Shown here: in pieces, positions 15,582-24,978 of the stretch
Layout of the letters: every line of letters starts with the position of its first letter
Position numbering within the stretch: the first letter of the stretch is position 1
Source: JAIVGV01 sp031425275
Lineage (GTDB): Bacteria; Acidobacteriota; Blastocatellia; Pyrinomonadales; Pyrinomonadaceae
Assembly (NCBI GenBank): GCA_031425275.1
Contig: JANPJA010000057.1
Location: forward strand, 62,001 to 126,000
Direction of reading: 5' to 3'
DNA length: 64,000 nucleotides
Position numbers and translations under genes: made by a program
Notes under the pieces: generated by a model
What the model was told of the DNA's origin: nothing
The model's database searches: none
What the model saw: the letters and a program-made list of their open reading frames with translations, nothing else

Positions 15582-17114
15582 TTATCCGCCGTCGCCGAGC
15601 AGGCGGGCAAGCTCGCGCTTCAACACTTTGCCGGTCGGGCCTTTCGGCAGTTCTCCGACGAAGTAAATCGACTTGGGGCATTTGAAGTCGGCGAGGCGGG
15701 CGCGGCAGAACTCAATTAATTCTTGCTCGGTGACGCCCGCGCCTTCGCGGAGGGTGACGAAGGCGGCGACCTCTTCGCCGTAGAGATCGTCGGGCACGCC
15801 GATCGTGGCGGCGGCGGCGACGGCCGGGTGCGTGTAGAGCAGTTCGTCGATCTCGCGCGGGTAGATGTTCTCGCCGGCGCGGATGATCATGTCGGACTTG
15901 CGGTCGGCGATGTGGAAGAAGCCCTCCGCGTCGCGGTATCCGATGTCGCCGGTGTGGAACCAGCCGCCCCGGAAGGCGTGGCGCGTCGCATCAAGATTTT
16001 GATAGTAGCCTTTGAAAATATTCTCGCCGCGCATGACGATCTCGCCGGGCGTGCCGTCGGAGACTTCCGCGTCTTCCTCGTCCACCACGCGCATCTCGTT
16101 GCCGATGGGCAGGCCGCAGGAGCCGTGGCGGCGGCGCGCATCGGGCGGGTTGAACGTCGAGCGGCAGGTGGATTCGGAGAGGCCGTAGCCCTCGACGACG
16201 AGGCAGCGGAAAGTTTCTTCGAAGCGGCGGATGACTTCCGCCGGGACGGGCGCGCTGCCGCACATCGCGAAGCGGAGTTGATCGGTGTGGAGTCCGGCGG
16301 GCACGCCCTCCGGGTACTTGGCGAGCAGCATCGAGAGCATCGTCGCGACGGAGCCGAAAGAAGTGACGCCGTGGTCGGAGACGATCTGCCAGAAGCGCGA
16401 CGCGGAGAAGCGCGGGCTGACGACGGTCGAACCGCCCGCGTAGAGCGCGCTCGCGGTCGTCACCGTGACCGCGTTCATGTGGAACAGCGGCATGACGGTG
16501 AGCAGTCGATCCGCTTCGGTGAACTTGAGCCAGCCCGCGATCTGCCGCGCGTTCGCCAACAGGTTGCCGTGCGTCAGCAAGCACCCCTTCGGCTTCCCCG
16601 TCGTGCCGGAGGTGTAGATGATGACGGCCTCGTCTTCACGCGCGAGTGCGAGACCGCGCCACGAGTCGTCGGGCCTGTCGTCGAACTCCCGCAGGGCGGA
16701 CTCCTCGTCAAACTCGATCAGGTTTTCGAGCAGGGGCAGGCCCGGAAGCGCGGCCCCGACGCCCTCGCGGAATTCGGCGGCGTAGAGGAGCGTGCGCGCC
16801 TCGGAGTTGCCGATGACGTAGGCGATCTCGTCGGGTTTGAGCAATGAGTTGACCGGGCCGGCGAGCGCGCCGAGTTTGAAACAGGCGAAGTAGGCGACGA
16901 CGTAGGCGGGGCCGTTCGGGAGCAGCAGGCTGACCACGTCGCCGCGCCCGACGCCGCGCGCCGCGAGCAGGTTGGCCGCGCGGTTGACGACCGCGTCGAA
17001 CTCGCCATAACTCCACGCGCGCGAGTCGGCCGCGTCGATCAGGAAGGTCTTGTCGGGCGCGAGCGCGGCCCGCGCCTCAAGCAGCAGCCGCAGATTTTGC
17101 GGTTCGTCTGTCAT
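15582..17114 (-). CDS. Acyl-CoA ligase (AMP-dependent synthetase)
   Basis: 510 residues, the usual size of medium/long-chain acyl-CoA synthetases. Adenylation motifs occur in order: IIYTSGTTGKPKGCLLTHGN (P-loop), VVEGYGLSESTC, GWFHTGDIGYRDAEGFFHI, DRKSDMIIRAGENIYPREID (hinge) and the catalytic lysine near the end (KGPTGKVLKREL). The enzyme activates a carboxylic acid with ATP and joins it to CoA in the cytosol. Chain length cannot be read from the sequence. The gene stands alone; an inverted heptamer array begins four bases before its start codon. Confidence 0.85.
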   Translation of the reverse strand: MTDEPQNLRLLLEARAALAPDKTFLIDAADSRAWSYGEFDAVVNRAANLLAARGVGRGDVVSLLLPNGPAYVVAYFACFKLGALAGPVNSLLKPDEIAYVIGNSEARTLLYAAEFREGVGAALPGLPLLENLIEFDEESALREFDDRPDDSWRGLALAREDEAVIIYTSGTTGKPKGCLLTHGNLLANARQIAGWLKFTEADRLLTVMPLFHMNAVTVTTASALYAGGSTVVSPRFSASRFWQIVSDHGVTSFGSVATMLSMLLAKYPEGVPAGLHTDQLRFAMCGSAPVPAEVIRRFEETFRCLVVEGYGLSESTCRSTFNPPDARRRHGSCGLPIGNEMRVVDEEDAEVSDGTPGEIVMRGENIFKGYYQNLDATRHAFRGGWFHTGDIGYRDAEGFFHIADRKSDMIIRAGENIYPREIDELLYTHPAVAAAATIGVPDDLYGEEVAAFVTLREGAGVTEQELIEFCRARLADFKCPKSIYFVGELPKGPTGKVLKRELARLLGDGG

Positions 17115-17447
17115 GATGGTCAGTAGTCAGTCGTCCGTGGTCAGTTGTTCCCGCCGCCGAAGCTCGAATGATCACCTTGAGACTTACGCTCGTTGTGCCA
17201 CGGACAAAGAACAACTGACCACGGACAACTGACGATCTTTTCCAGTTGGCACGGCTCGCGGGCGTGATGTATAAAGTGCGGGCTACATTCGCGGCCGACG
17301 AGCGCGCGCACGCCGAGAGTCGGGGGCCGGAATAGCTTAGCGAAACGCCTCCCGATTCGACAACAGTTTCCGTCTTAACTTGTAAGCCGACTTCCGGCCG
17401 TCACGCGCACCGGTGACGCTAAACGCCGCGGGCCAGACGCACCCCAG
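17115..17447. other. Divergent intergenic region between ligase and aldehyde dehydrogenase
   Basis: The left part (17118-17233) is an inverted heptamer array. The remainder holds the probable promoter region of the pyrimidine-catabolism genes but shows no operator or riboswitch I recognise and no coding frame. Confidence 0.4.
17118..17233. repeat. Heptamer inverted array (GGTCAGT family)
   Basis: The left arm (17118-17150) contains GTCAGT/GTCCGT words. The right arm (17209-17233) contains the reverse complements ACTGACC and ACGGACA. The spacer of about 58 bp is unrelated sequence. Confidence 0.8.
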
Positions 17448-18923
17448 ATGAACTACCGAAATTATATCAACGGACAATGGCGGGAGTCGGCCTCGGCCCA
17501 GACCGCGCAGAACGTCAACCCGGCCAACACGGACGACGTGCTCGGCACGGTCAAACTATCGACGCGCGAAGAAGCGCGCTCGGCCGTCGAGGCCGCGTCG
17601 GCCGCCTTCCGCGAGTGGCGCGCAACCCCCGCCCCGACGCGCGGGCGCATCATCGCACGTTTCGCGCGCCTCCTCGAAGACAATAAAGAAGAACTGGCGC
17701 GGCTGCTGACCCGCGAGGAAGGCAAGACCGTCGCGGAGTCGCGCGGCGAGCTGCAACGCTCGATCAACGTGGCCGAGTTCTGCGCGGGCGAGGCGCGGCG
17801 GCTCAACGGCGAGACCATCCAGTCGGAGCTACCCGCCAACTTCGCCTACACCATCCGGCAGCCGCACGGGGTCGTCGCGGTCGTCACGCCGTGGAACTTC
17901 CCCGTCGCCATCCCGGTCTGGAAGATCGCGCCCGCGCTCGTCGCCGGCAACACCGTCGTCTTCAAGCCCGCGACCGTCACGCCCGCGACGGCCGTCCGCC
18001 TGACCGAGTTGCTGGCCGAGGCCGGCATCCCCAAGGGCGTCTTCAACCTCGTGCTCGGATCGGGGTCGGAGGCGGGCGACGAGATCGTGGGCCACCCGGC
18101 GGTGCGCGCCGTCTCTTTCACCGGCTCGAACTCGGTCGGAATTAAGCTCTACGAACAGTGTGCGCGGCGCGGGGCCAAGGTGCAGTGCGAGATGGGCGGC
18201 AAGAACCCGGTCGTCGTGCTCGAAGACGCGGACATGAACCTCGCCGTCGAATCCGTGGTGCAGGGCGCGTTCGGCTCGACGGGCCAACGCTGCACGGCCA
18301 CCTCGCGCGCCGTCGTCGTGGATCGGGTCGCCGACAATTTCATCGAGCGACTGGTCGCGCGCGCCGAGAGTTTAAAGATCGGCGACGGTAACGACGAGGC
18401 GACCGAGGTCGGGCCGGTGGTTGACGGCGGCCAGTTCAAGTCCGTGCTCGGCTACATCGACGCGGGCCGCGAGGACGGCGCGAGCCTCGTCTGCGGCGGC
18501 GGCGTGGCCGAGGGGCCGGGCCTGCGCAAAGGTTTTTTCATTAAGCCGACGGTCTTCGCCGGCGTCACCCCCGACATGCGCATCGCCCGCGAGGAGATTT
18601 TCGGGCCGGTGCTATCCGTGATGCGGGTGAAAGATTTCGACGAGGCCATGCGCGTCGCCAACGACAGCGAGTACGGGCTCTCGTCCTCGATTTTCTCAAA
18701 CGACGCCGCGCGCATCTTCCGCTTCATCGATGAGATCGAGACCGGCATGACCCACGTCAACTCCCCCACCACGGGCGGCGAGGCCCACATCCCCTTCGGC
18801 GGCATCAAGTCCACCGGCATCGGCGAGCGCGAGCAAGGCTCGACCGCGCTCGATTTTTACACCGAGCTGAAGGTGGTGTACGTGGATTACACGGGGCGCA
18901 AGCGCGAGGGGAATTTGTACTAA
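17448..18923 (+). CDS. NAD(P)-dependent aldehyde dehydrogenase
   Basis: 491 residues, normal for the superfamily. Key motifs: VTPWNFPVAIPVWKIAPAL (cofactor site), FTGSNSVG (nucleotide loop), CEMGGKNPVVVLEDAD (general-base Glu) and GSTGQRCTATSRAVV (catalytic Cys), then EEIFGPVLSVMRV. By eye the Cys context resembles alpha-ketoglutaric-semialdehyde dehydrogenases more than methylmalonate-semialdehyde dehydrogenase. Its place at the head of a pyrimidine-breakdown gene set suggests it may oxidise the malonic or methylmalonic semialdehyde formed from beta-alanine or beta-aminoisobutyrate; substrate is inference. Confidence 0.85.
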   Translation: MNYRNYINGQWRESASAQTAQNVNPANTDDVLGTVKLSTREEARSAVEAASAAFREWRATPAPTRGRIIARFARLLEDNKEELARLLTREEGKTVAESRGELQRSINVAEFCAGEARRLNGETIQSELPANFAYTIRQPHGVVAVVTPWNFPVAIPVWKIAPALVAGNTVVFKPATVTPATAVRLTELLAEAGIPKGVFNLVLGSGSEAGDEIVGHPAVRAVSFTGSNSVGIKLYEQCARRGAKVQCEMGGKNPVVVLEDADMNLAVESVVQGAFGSTGQRCTATSRAVVVDRVADNFIERLVARAESLKIGDGNDEATEVGPVVDGGQFKSVLGYIDAGREDGASLVCGGGVAEGPGLRKGFFIKPTVFAGVTPDMRIAREEIFGPVLSVMRVKDFDEAMRVANDSEYGLSSSIFSNDAARIFRFIDEIETGMTHVNSPTTGGEAHIPFGGIKSTGIGEREQGSTALDFYTELKVVYVDYTGRKREGNLY

Positions 18924-18924
18924 C

Positions 18925-19039
18925 GTCCGTGGTCAGTAGTCAGTGGTCAGTTGTTAGTCGTTAACAAGCTTGACTAGTTCCGTCCCACTTCAATGTTATG
19001 AAGCACGAACAACCGACCACTGACTACTGACCACGGACA
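18925..19039. repeat. Heptamer inverted array, about 31 bp arms
   Basis: The left arm (starting GTCCGTGGTCAGTAGTCAGT at 18925) and the right arm ending at 19039 are reverse complements over about 31 bp with one mismatch. The array sits between the aldehyde dehydrogenase and the zinc-ribbon gene and ends close to the latter's start codon. Confidence 0.85.
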
Positions 19040-19047
19040 CTTTTCCT

Positions 19048-19629
19048 ATGAAGACAGTCACCTGCCCCGCCTGTCAAACCGTGAACCAGAACGTCGAGGC
19101 CGCCTCGGCCTGCCATTCGTGCGGCCAGCCTCTCGCGACGGCCCTGCTCGAACAGACCATCGCGAACTTGAGCGCGGCCACGGCGAAGATGCGCGGGCTG
19201 TCCGCCCCGCGCAAGTCGTTCTACACCTTCAACGGCTTCGGGACGACGTTGCTCGACTACCGCCCCGCCGGCGACGACACCTATGAGGCGACGCGCTGGG
19301 TGACGGCGATGTTCGTCCCCCTCGTCCCGCTCGCGGACTACGTCGTCCGCCCGCAGGAGGAAGCGCGCTCCTACGGGCGCGAGTCTTTCCGCTTCGAGAT
19401 CGTCGCGAAAAAAACTCTGTCGTGGGGGCGCGTCCTGCGCACTTACCTGCTCGCGCTCGTCGGCGTCGCCGTGCCCGTCCTTTATTTCTGGAAGGGCAAA
19501 AAGGTCGAGCGCGCACTAGGCCCGTACCCGGCCGTCGGGCTGGCGCTGGCGGCGATTGTCTTCGGCGGATACGTCATCTTCTACGTCATCAAGAACGACC
19601 ACACGGCCTACAAGAAGGCGAAGGCTTGA
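19048..19629 (+). CDS. Zinc-ribbon membrane protein of unknown function
   Basis: 193 residues. The N-terminus is a four-cysteine zinc ribbon (CPACQTVNQNV, then CHSCGQPL). A middle domain (about residues 55-125) contains FNGFGTTLLDYRPAGDDTYE and a hydrophobic patch FVPLVPLADYVV. Two membrane helices follow (YLLALVGVAVPVLYF and VGLALAAIVFGGYVIFYVI), ending in a short basic tail. I do not recognise the family. It lies between two catabolic genes in the same direction, 44 bp before the aminotransferase, but nothing links its function to them. Confidence 0.7.
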   Translation: MKTVTCPACQTVNQNVEAASACHSCGQPLATALLEQTIANLSAATAKMRGLSAPRKSFYTFNGFGTTLLDYRPAGDDTYEATRWVTAMFVPLVPLADYVVRPQEEARSYGRESFRFEIVAKKTLSWGRVLRTYLLALVGVAVPVLYFWKGKKVERALGPYPAVGLALAAIVFGGYVIFYVIKNDHTAYKKAKA

Positions 19630-19673
19630 CGGGCGCGCCTCAGTTAATTGATTCACACTGATCGGAGAACAAA

Positions 19674-20978
19674 ATGGGCACGACAGAGCAGACGACGCGG
19701 GGACAGTCCGAGACGGTGCGCAAGCACAAGGAGTTTCTCTTCCCGGCGGTGGCGAACTACTATCAGGAACCGCTCGCGCTGGTGCGTGGCGAGGGCTTCC
19801 ACGTCTGGGACGATCAGGGCAACCGCTACCTCGACTGCTTCGGCGGCGTGCTCACGGTCAGCGTCGGCCACGCCAACCCGAAGGTCAACGCCGCGCTCAT
19901 CGAGCAGGTCAACACCATCTCGCACACCTCGACGCTCTACTGCAACAAGCCGCAGTCAGACCTCGCCGAGAAGCTCCACCAGATCACGCCGTCGAAGTTG
20001 AAGAAATCCTTCTTCACCAACAGCGGCACGGAGGCCGACGACACGGCCATCCACGCCGCGAAGTCTTTCACCGGCCGCCACGAGATCGTCGTCTTGCGCC
20101 ACAGCTATTCGGGGCGTTCGGCCACCGCGCTCTCGGCCACGGGCCACGCCACGTGGCGCTCGCTCCCCGCACAGGTCGCCGGCATCGTCCACGCCCGCGC
20201 CCCATACTGCTACCGCTGCCCGCTCAAGTTGAGTTTCCCCGACTGCGGCCTCGCCTGCGCCGAAGACATCGAGGAAGTGATCCAGACGACGACCACCGGC
20301 GAGATCGCCGCCTTCATGGCCGAGCCGATCTTGGGCGTCGGCGGCTTCATCGTCCCGCCCCCCGGCTATTTCGAGCGGGCCGCCGAGATCGCGCGCAACC
20401 ACGGCGGCCTCTTTATCGCCGACGAGGTGCAGACCGCGTGGGGCCGCACCGGCGAGCACTGGTGGGGCATCCAGCATTGGGACGTGGAGCCGGACATCAT
20501 CACCTCCGCCAAGGGCATGGCGAACGGCTATCCCATCGGCGTGACCATCGCCACCGAGGAAGTCGCCAACGCCTACCCCGGCCTCACCTTCTCCACCTTC
20601 GGCGGCAACCCCGTCGCCTCGGCCACGGCCCTCGCCGTCATCCGCGTCATCGAAGAGGAGAACTTGCGCCAGAACGCGACCGAAGTCGGCGCGTACCTCC
20701 GCCAGCGGCTCGACGAGCTTAAAGACAAGTACCCCGTCATCGGCGACGTGCGCGGCCTCGGCCTGATGCAGGGGCTGGAACTGGTCAAAGACCGCGAGAC
20801 CAAAGTGCCCGACCCGCAAGCCGTCCTCCACGTCTTCGAAGAGACCCGCCGCCGCGGCGTCCTCGTCGGCAAAGGCGGCCTCTACGGCAACGTCATCCGC
20901 ACCGGCATGATGCTCAACTCCACGAAGGATCACGTTGACGAACTCGTCAACGCACTGGACGCGGGCTTTGGGGAGTGA
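19674..20978 (+). CDS. Class III PLP aminotransferase (AGXT2 / beta-alanine transaminase type)
   Basis: 434 residues. Class III signatures: FFTNSGTEADDTAIHAAKSF, the PLP-binding LFIADEVQTAWGRTGEHWWG, and the Schiff-base lysine in IITSAKGMANGYPIGVTIAT, then FSTFGGNPVASATALAVI. It resembles alanine-glyoxylate aminotransferase 2, a group that also takes beta-alanine and beta-aminoisobutyrate. In this gene set it is the natural candidate to convert the beta-amino acids released by the pyrimidine pathway into semialdehydes for the aldehyde dehydrogenase. The substrate is inferred from context. A GGAG site precedes the ATG. Confidence 0.85.
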   Translation: MGTTEQTTRGQSETVRKHKEFLFPAVANYYQEPLALVRGEGFHVWDDQGNRYLDCFGGVLTVSVGHANPKVNAALIEQVNTISHTSTLYCNKPQSDLAEKLHQITPSKLKKSFFTNSGTEADDTAIHAAKSFTGRHEIVVLRHSYSGRSATALSATGHATWRSLPAQVAGIVHARAPYCYRCPLKLSFPDCGLACAEDIEEVIQTTTTGEIAAFMAEPILGVGGFIVPPPGYFERAAEIARNHGGLFIADEVQTAWGRTGEHWWGIQHWDVEPDIITSAKGMANGYPIGVTIATEEVANAYPGLTFSTFGGNPVASATALAVIRVIEEENLRQNATEVGAYLRQRLDELKDKYPVIGDVRGLGLMQGLELVKDRETKVPDPQAVLHVFEETRRRGVLVGKGGLYGNVIRTGMMLNSTKDHVDELVNALDAGFGE

Positions 20979-21035
20979 AAGCCCCGCGCTCGATGCGTCA
21001 TTTTCAACTCTTTAACATTTAGGAGGAGACCTCAC

Positions 21036-21890
21036 ATGGCACAAGTGCCAAACAAAGTTGCCGAAAGATTGGCGGCTGGAATAAAACGTTTCCAGCCAAT
21101 CCTCACATCTGCCAAGACACGAGACGTTGGTGAGTCTGACACGGTAATCATAGTTACCGAAATGCTTTCTGAAGTGTTTGGGTACGATAAATATTCTGAG
21201 ATCACTTCCGAAACTTCGATCCGGGGAACATGGTGTGATCTTGCGATCAAGCTTGATGGGGCCATCGAATTTCTGATTGAGATTAAGTCCATCGGCACTG
21301 AATTGAAAGATGCTCACACAAAACAAGCTGTAGATTACTCAGCCAATCAGGGCACGGATTGGGTGATGCTGACGAATGGCGAAATATGGCGAGTCTATAA
21401 AGTCACTTTTGCCAAACCAATCGCTCACGAGCTTGTCCTTGAAATAAACTTCTCATTGCTTGCCTCCAAGAAGTCGAGTGATATCGATCTCTTGTACCAC
21501 CTGACAAGAGAGGGCTGGTTAAGGTCTGCTCTAGGAGAGTTTCATACGCAACAGCAAGCCCTAAGTCGGTACTTTATGGGGGCGATGGTTCTCAGCCAAC
21601 CTGTACTCGATGTGATGAGACGGGAACTCCGCCGCTTATCACCAGATGTAAAAGTGGATACTGAACAGATTAAGACTGTCCTAATGCAGGAAGTGCTGAA
21701 GCGGGAGGTGGTCGAAGGCGAGAAGTTCGATCAAGCCAAGAAGAAGATCAGTAAATCTGCTAGCAAGCTTCTTCGTGCCAAGCCGACTAAGGAAACAAAG
21801 GAACAATCGAAATCGTCAGAGGAAGGCTCTAAAGGTGCTACGGATTCGGATGATGATGGCAAGTCAACGGATTCTGGAGACAGTGAATGA
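21036..21890 (+). CDS. HsdR N-terminal-like PD-(D/E)XK nuclease-fold protein
   Basis: 284 residues. The core at about residues 40-115 fits the type I restriction enzyme R-subunit N-terminal domain (HSDR_N_2): DTVIIVTEMLSEVFGYDKYS, TSIRGTWCDLAIKLDG, EFLIEIKSIG and DWVMLTNGEIWRVYKVTF. The D...EIK pattern (D in WCDLAIK, then EIK) is the nuclease triad. No helicase part follows; instead there is a helical middle and a Lys/Ser/Asp-rich tail. The DNA is visibly AT-richer than the flanking genes, suggesting acquisition. A strong AGGAGG site precedes it, and its stop overlaps the next start (ATGA). DNA cleavage is possible but unproven. Confidence 0.75.
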   Translation: MAQVPNKVAERLAAGIKRFQPILTSAKTRDVGESDTVIIVTEMLSEVFGYDKYSEITSETSIRGTWCDLAIKLDGAIEFLIEIKSIGTELKDAHTKQAVDYSANQGTDWVMLTNGEIWRVYKVTFAKPIAHELVLEINFSLLASKKSSDIDLLYHLTREGWLRSALGEFHTQQQALSRYFMGAMVLSQPVLDVMRRELRRLSPDVKVDTEQIKTVLMQEVLKREVVEGEKFDQAKKKISKSASKLLRAKPTKETKEQSKSSEEGSKGATDSDDDGKSTDSGDSE

Positions 21891-23266
21891 ACACATTGAT
21901 TCGTAACGGCCGCGTCATCACCGCTGTCGATGACTACAAGGCTGATATTCTAATTGAAGGCGAAACAGTCTCCGTCATCGGCGCGAAGCTCGATATGGAA
22001 GTGGATCGCGTGATCGACGCGACCGACAAGCTCGTTATCCCGGGCGGCATCGACCCGCACACGCACATGGAGTTGCCGTTCGGGGGGACGCAGGCGTCGG
22101 ACGACTTCCGCACGGGCACGATTGCGGCGGCGCACGGCGGGACGACGACGATTATTGATTTCGCCGTGCAGTACAAGGGGCAGACGCTCAGCGAAGGGCT
22201 GGACGCGTGGCACGCGAAGGCCGAGGGGAAGTGCGCGATTGATTACGGGTTCCACCTGATCACGACCGACCTCGAAGACGAGCGCGTGCCGGAGTTGCAC
22301 CGGGTGATGGACGAGGGCGTGACCTCGTTCAAGATGTTCATGGCCTACCCCGGCGTCTTCCTCGTGGACGACGCGACGATCTTTCGCGCGATGTCGGCGG
22401 CGGGCGAGCGCGGCGGTTTGATCTGTATGCACGCCGAGAACGGCGTCGTCATCAACGAGATCATCAAGCGCGCATTAGCCGCCGGGCGCACCGCGCCGAA
22501 GTATCACGCGCTGACGCGCCCCACCCGCGCCGAGGCCGAGGGCGTCCACCGGGCGATTGCGATTGCCGAGATGGCCGAGGCTCCCGTCTATATCGTGCAT
22601 CTGAGTTGCGCCGACGCGCTCGATCAGGTGCGCGAGGCTCGCGACCGTGGGCTCCCGGCGTTCGCCGAGACGTGCCCGCAGTATCTCTTCCTCGACATAG
22701 ATGATTACGGCGAAGGCTTCGAAGGGGCGAAGTACGTGATGACGCCGCCCCTGCGTGAGAAGTGGAATCAGGCGGAGTTGTGGAAGGGTTTGAGGACGGA
22801 CGATTTGCAGATCATCTCGACCGACCACTGCCCGTTTTGCATGAAGGAGCAGAAGGAGTTGGGGCGCGACGACTTCTCGAAGATTCCGAATGGCGCGCCC
22901 GGAGTCGAGCACCGCATGTCGCTCATCTACCACGGGGGCGTCGTGGAGAACCGCGTTTCACTCAACCGCTTCGTCGAGCTGACCTCGACCGCCGCCGCCA
23001 AGATGTTCGGCCTCTTCCCCCGCAAAGGCACCATCGCCGTCGGGTCGGACGCGGACATCTGTATCTTCGACCCCGACCGCGAGCAGACCATCTCGGCGGC
23101 GACGCACCACATGAACGTCGATTACAGCGCCTACGAGGGCCGACGTTTGCGCGGCGCGGTCGAGACGGTGCTGTCTCGCGGGCGCGTCGTCATCGAAGGC
23201 GGCGAGTACGTGGGCAAGGCGGGCGACGGACAGTTTCTCAAACGCGGGACTTGCGTCTCGATGTGA
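21887..23266 (+). CDS. hydA: Dihydropyrimidinase (D-hydantoinase)
   Basis: 459 residues, the family length. The enzyme opens dihydrouracil or dihydrothymine to the N-carbamoyl-beta-amino acid using two zinc ions. Visible motifs: GGIDPHTHMELPFGG (HxH ligands), GVTSFKMFMAYPG (carbamylated lysine), ICMHAENG, YIVHLSCADAL and ISTDHCPF (metal and substrate residues), matching dihydropyrimidinases better than allantoinases or dihydroorotases. It overlaps the preceding nuclease-fold gene by four bases, so translation may be coupled. Together with PreT/PreA and the amidohydrolase downstream it forms the central step of reductive pyrimidine catabolism. Confidence 0.92.
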   Translation: MNTLIRNGRVITAVDDYKADILIEGETVSVIGAKLDMEVDRVIDATDKLVIPGGIDPHTHMELPFGGTQASDDFRTGTIAAAHGGTTTIIDFAVQYKGQTLSEGLDAWHAKAEGKCAIDYGFHLITTDLEDERVPELHRVMDEGVTSFKMFMAYPGVFLVDDATIFRAMSAAGERGGLICMHAENGVVINEIIKRALAAGRTAPKYHALTRPTRAEAEGVHRAIAIAEMAEAPVYIVHLSCADALDQVREARDRGLPAFAETCPQYLFLDIDDYGEGFEGAKYVMTPPLREKWNQAELWKGLRTDDLQIISTDHCPFCMKEQKELGRDDFSKIPNGAPGVEHRMSLIYHGGVVENRVSLNRFVELTSTAAAKMFGLFPRKGTIAVGSDADICIFDPDREQTISAATHHMNVDYSAYEGRRLRGAVETVLSRGRVVIEGGEYVGKAGDGQFLKRGTCVSM

Positions 23267-23343
23267 CGCATCACCGCCCATCTAATAAACGAAAAATGGT
23301 GGGACTTGCGGCTGTAAGAGTCCGACTCGAAAGGCTTAGCCGA

Positions 23344-24066
23344 ATGAACCGAAAGTTAAAGATTCAAGTAAAGATTCAAGTATTGACCTTCACTTCCCTG
23401 CTGTTTGCTTTCGCCGGTTGCGGCTCCGCGCCTTCCACGGGCGGCGGCTCAGCCAACTCGCCGAGCGGCGGCGGCGGCGGCACGGGCGAGGCGGCCGTCT
23501 CCGCCAGCGACAAGCCGATTGACGTGATCACGAAAGCCATGCGCGCGCAGATCGCCGCCAAGTCTTACCGCTCGCGCATCAACCAGACTGCCTCGAACGG
23601 CACGACGACCACGATGCTGGTCGAGTACGCCAGCCCCGACCGCTACCACGTCGTCAGGGACGGGCCGGCCGGCAACGCCGACTCCGGGCTCGAATTTCTC
23701 ATCGTGGGCAAAGAAACGTATATGAAGACGGGCGGCGGTGCGTGGACAAAGTATCCCGCGGACATGGGCAGCATGATCGCCACTTTTAACAATCCGAAGG
23801 CCATCGAGGAGTTTAATAAAGGGGCGGAGATTAAATTCATCGGCCCCGACACGCTCGAAGGGATGCCGATGCTCGTCTACCAGTACACGCTGGATAACGC
23901 CGGGGGCTTCGCCGGCAAAGTCGTCACCAAGACGTGGGTGGCCGTCTCAGACGGTTTGCCGCGCAAGTCCGAGTCCGACGGCGAGTATCAGGGGATTAAG
24001 TCGAAGACCATTCTCACAATCTCCGATTACAACTCCGACATTAAAATCGAGCTCCCGGCGAAGTGA
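23344..24066 (+). CDS. Lipoprotein of unknown function
   Basis: 240 residues from the ATG at 23344. The signal ends in a lipobox (LLFAFAGC), predicting lipid attachment at the cysteine, then a Gly/Ser-rich linker. The folded part (KSYRSRINQTASNGTTTTML, YASPDRYHVV, EFLIVGKETYMK, GAWTKYPADM, KTWVAVSDGLPRKSESDGEY) has the alternating pattern of the LolA/LppX-like or outer-membrane lipoprotein-sorting fold. Such domains bind acyl chains; function here is unknown. The gene sits between hydA and the SIMPL gene in the same direction. Confidence 0.75.
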   Translation: MNRKLKIQVKIQVLTFTSLLFAFAGCGSAPSTGGGSANSPSGGGGGTGEAAVSASDKPIDVITKAMRAQIAAKSYRSRINQTASNGTTTTMLVEYASPDRYHVVRDGPAGNADSGLEFLIVGKETYMKTGGGAWTKYPADMGSMIATFNNPKAIEEFNKGAEIKFIGPDTLEGMPMLVYQYTLDNAGGFAGKVVTKTWVAVSDGLPRKSESDGEYQGIKSKTILTISDYNSDIKIELPAK

Positions 24067-24192
24067 GAGGAGAAACCACGCCCCCCCGCCGCCGCCTTGC
24101 TCGCGTGCCCGTGTCACTTGTCGGAAGTCATCTTCGACTACACGCGCCGCCGCGTGATCCTCGAACCAAATCATCTGAAGTTGGAGGTTAAG

Positions 24193-24960
24193 TTGAAACA
24201 CGAACACGCTCTCACACGCGCCGCCGCCGTATTTCTGCTGTTTTTGCTGGCCGCCACCACCTCGGAGGCGTTGGCCGCCGACGGCGCGCTGCCGCTCATC
24301 ACCGTCAACGGTCAGGCCGAGGTCAGCGTCGCGCCGGACGAAGTCGTCTTCACGCTGGAGGTGGAGAAGACGGACAAAGACCTCGGCGCGGCCAAGCAGC
24401 AGAACGATCTGAGCGTGCGGCAAATCCTGTCGCTCGCGCGGCGCTTCGACGTTCCGGCCGGGGATGTCAAGACCGACTACATCTCCGTCACCATGAAGTA
24501 CACGACCGATTTCAACGAGAACACGGAACCCGACGTGCGGCGGAGGGTCAGCCGCGAGTTCGTCGGCTACGAGGTGTCGAAGACGGTCATCATCAGGTTC
24601 ACGAACATCGCGCGGTTTGAAGATTTCTTCTCCGAAGTCCTCAAGGCCGGCGTCAGCCGCGTCCGCGACGTGGACTTCCGCACCTCGAAGCTCCGCCAAC
24701 ACAAGGACGAGGCCCGCGCCCTCGCGATCCGCGCGGCCAAGGAAAAAGCCACGGCCCTGGCGAGTGAGATCGGGCAAACCATCGGCAAGGCCCACACGAT
24801 CAGCGAAGAGGGCGAGCGCGGCTACGGCGCCTCCAATGCCATGAGCCAGAATGTGAGTACGCGAATGGGCGCGTCGTTTTCCGAGGACGCCGCCGCGACC
24901 ATCGCGCCGGGCATGATCAAAGTGACGGCCCGCGTCACCGTCAGCTTCATCCTCAACTGA
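24193..24960 (+). CDS. Exported SIMPL-domain (DUF541) protein
   Basis: 255 residues from the TTG at 24193, which has GGAGG five bases upstream and gives a clean signal peptide (AAAVFLLFLLAATTSEALAA). An upstream TTG at 24097 is open but would bury the signal. The mature part starts ITVNGQAEVSVAPDEVVFTL, the typical SIMPL/DUF541 opening, followed by KTDYISVTMKY, FVGYEVSKTVIIRF, ARALAIRAAKEKATALASEI and a C-terminal strand VTARVTVSFILN. SIMPL proteins are periplasmic and of poorly known function. It has no obvious part in pyrimidine use. Confidence 0.82.
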   Translation: MKHEHALTRAAAVFLLFLLAATTSEALAADGALPLITVNGQAEVSVAPDEVVFTLEVEKTDKDLGAAKQQNDLSVRQILSLARRFDVPAGDVKTDYISVTMKYTTDFNENTEPDVRRRVSREFVGYEVSKTVIIRFTNIARFEDFFSEVLKAGVSRVRDVDFRTSKLRQHKDEARALAIRAAKEKATALASEIGQTIGKAHTISEEGERGYGASNAMSQNVSTRMGASFSEDAAATIAPGMIKVTARVTVSFILN

Positions 24961-24978
24961 TCGCGGAGGTACGAGTCT

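Noticed and set aside
21036..21890. Complete type I restriction-modification system
   Set aside because: Only an HsdR_N-like domain is present; no helicase, HsdM or HsdS genes flank it.
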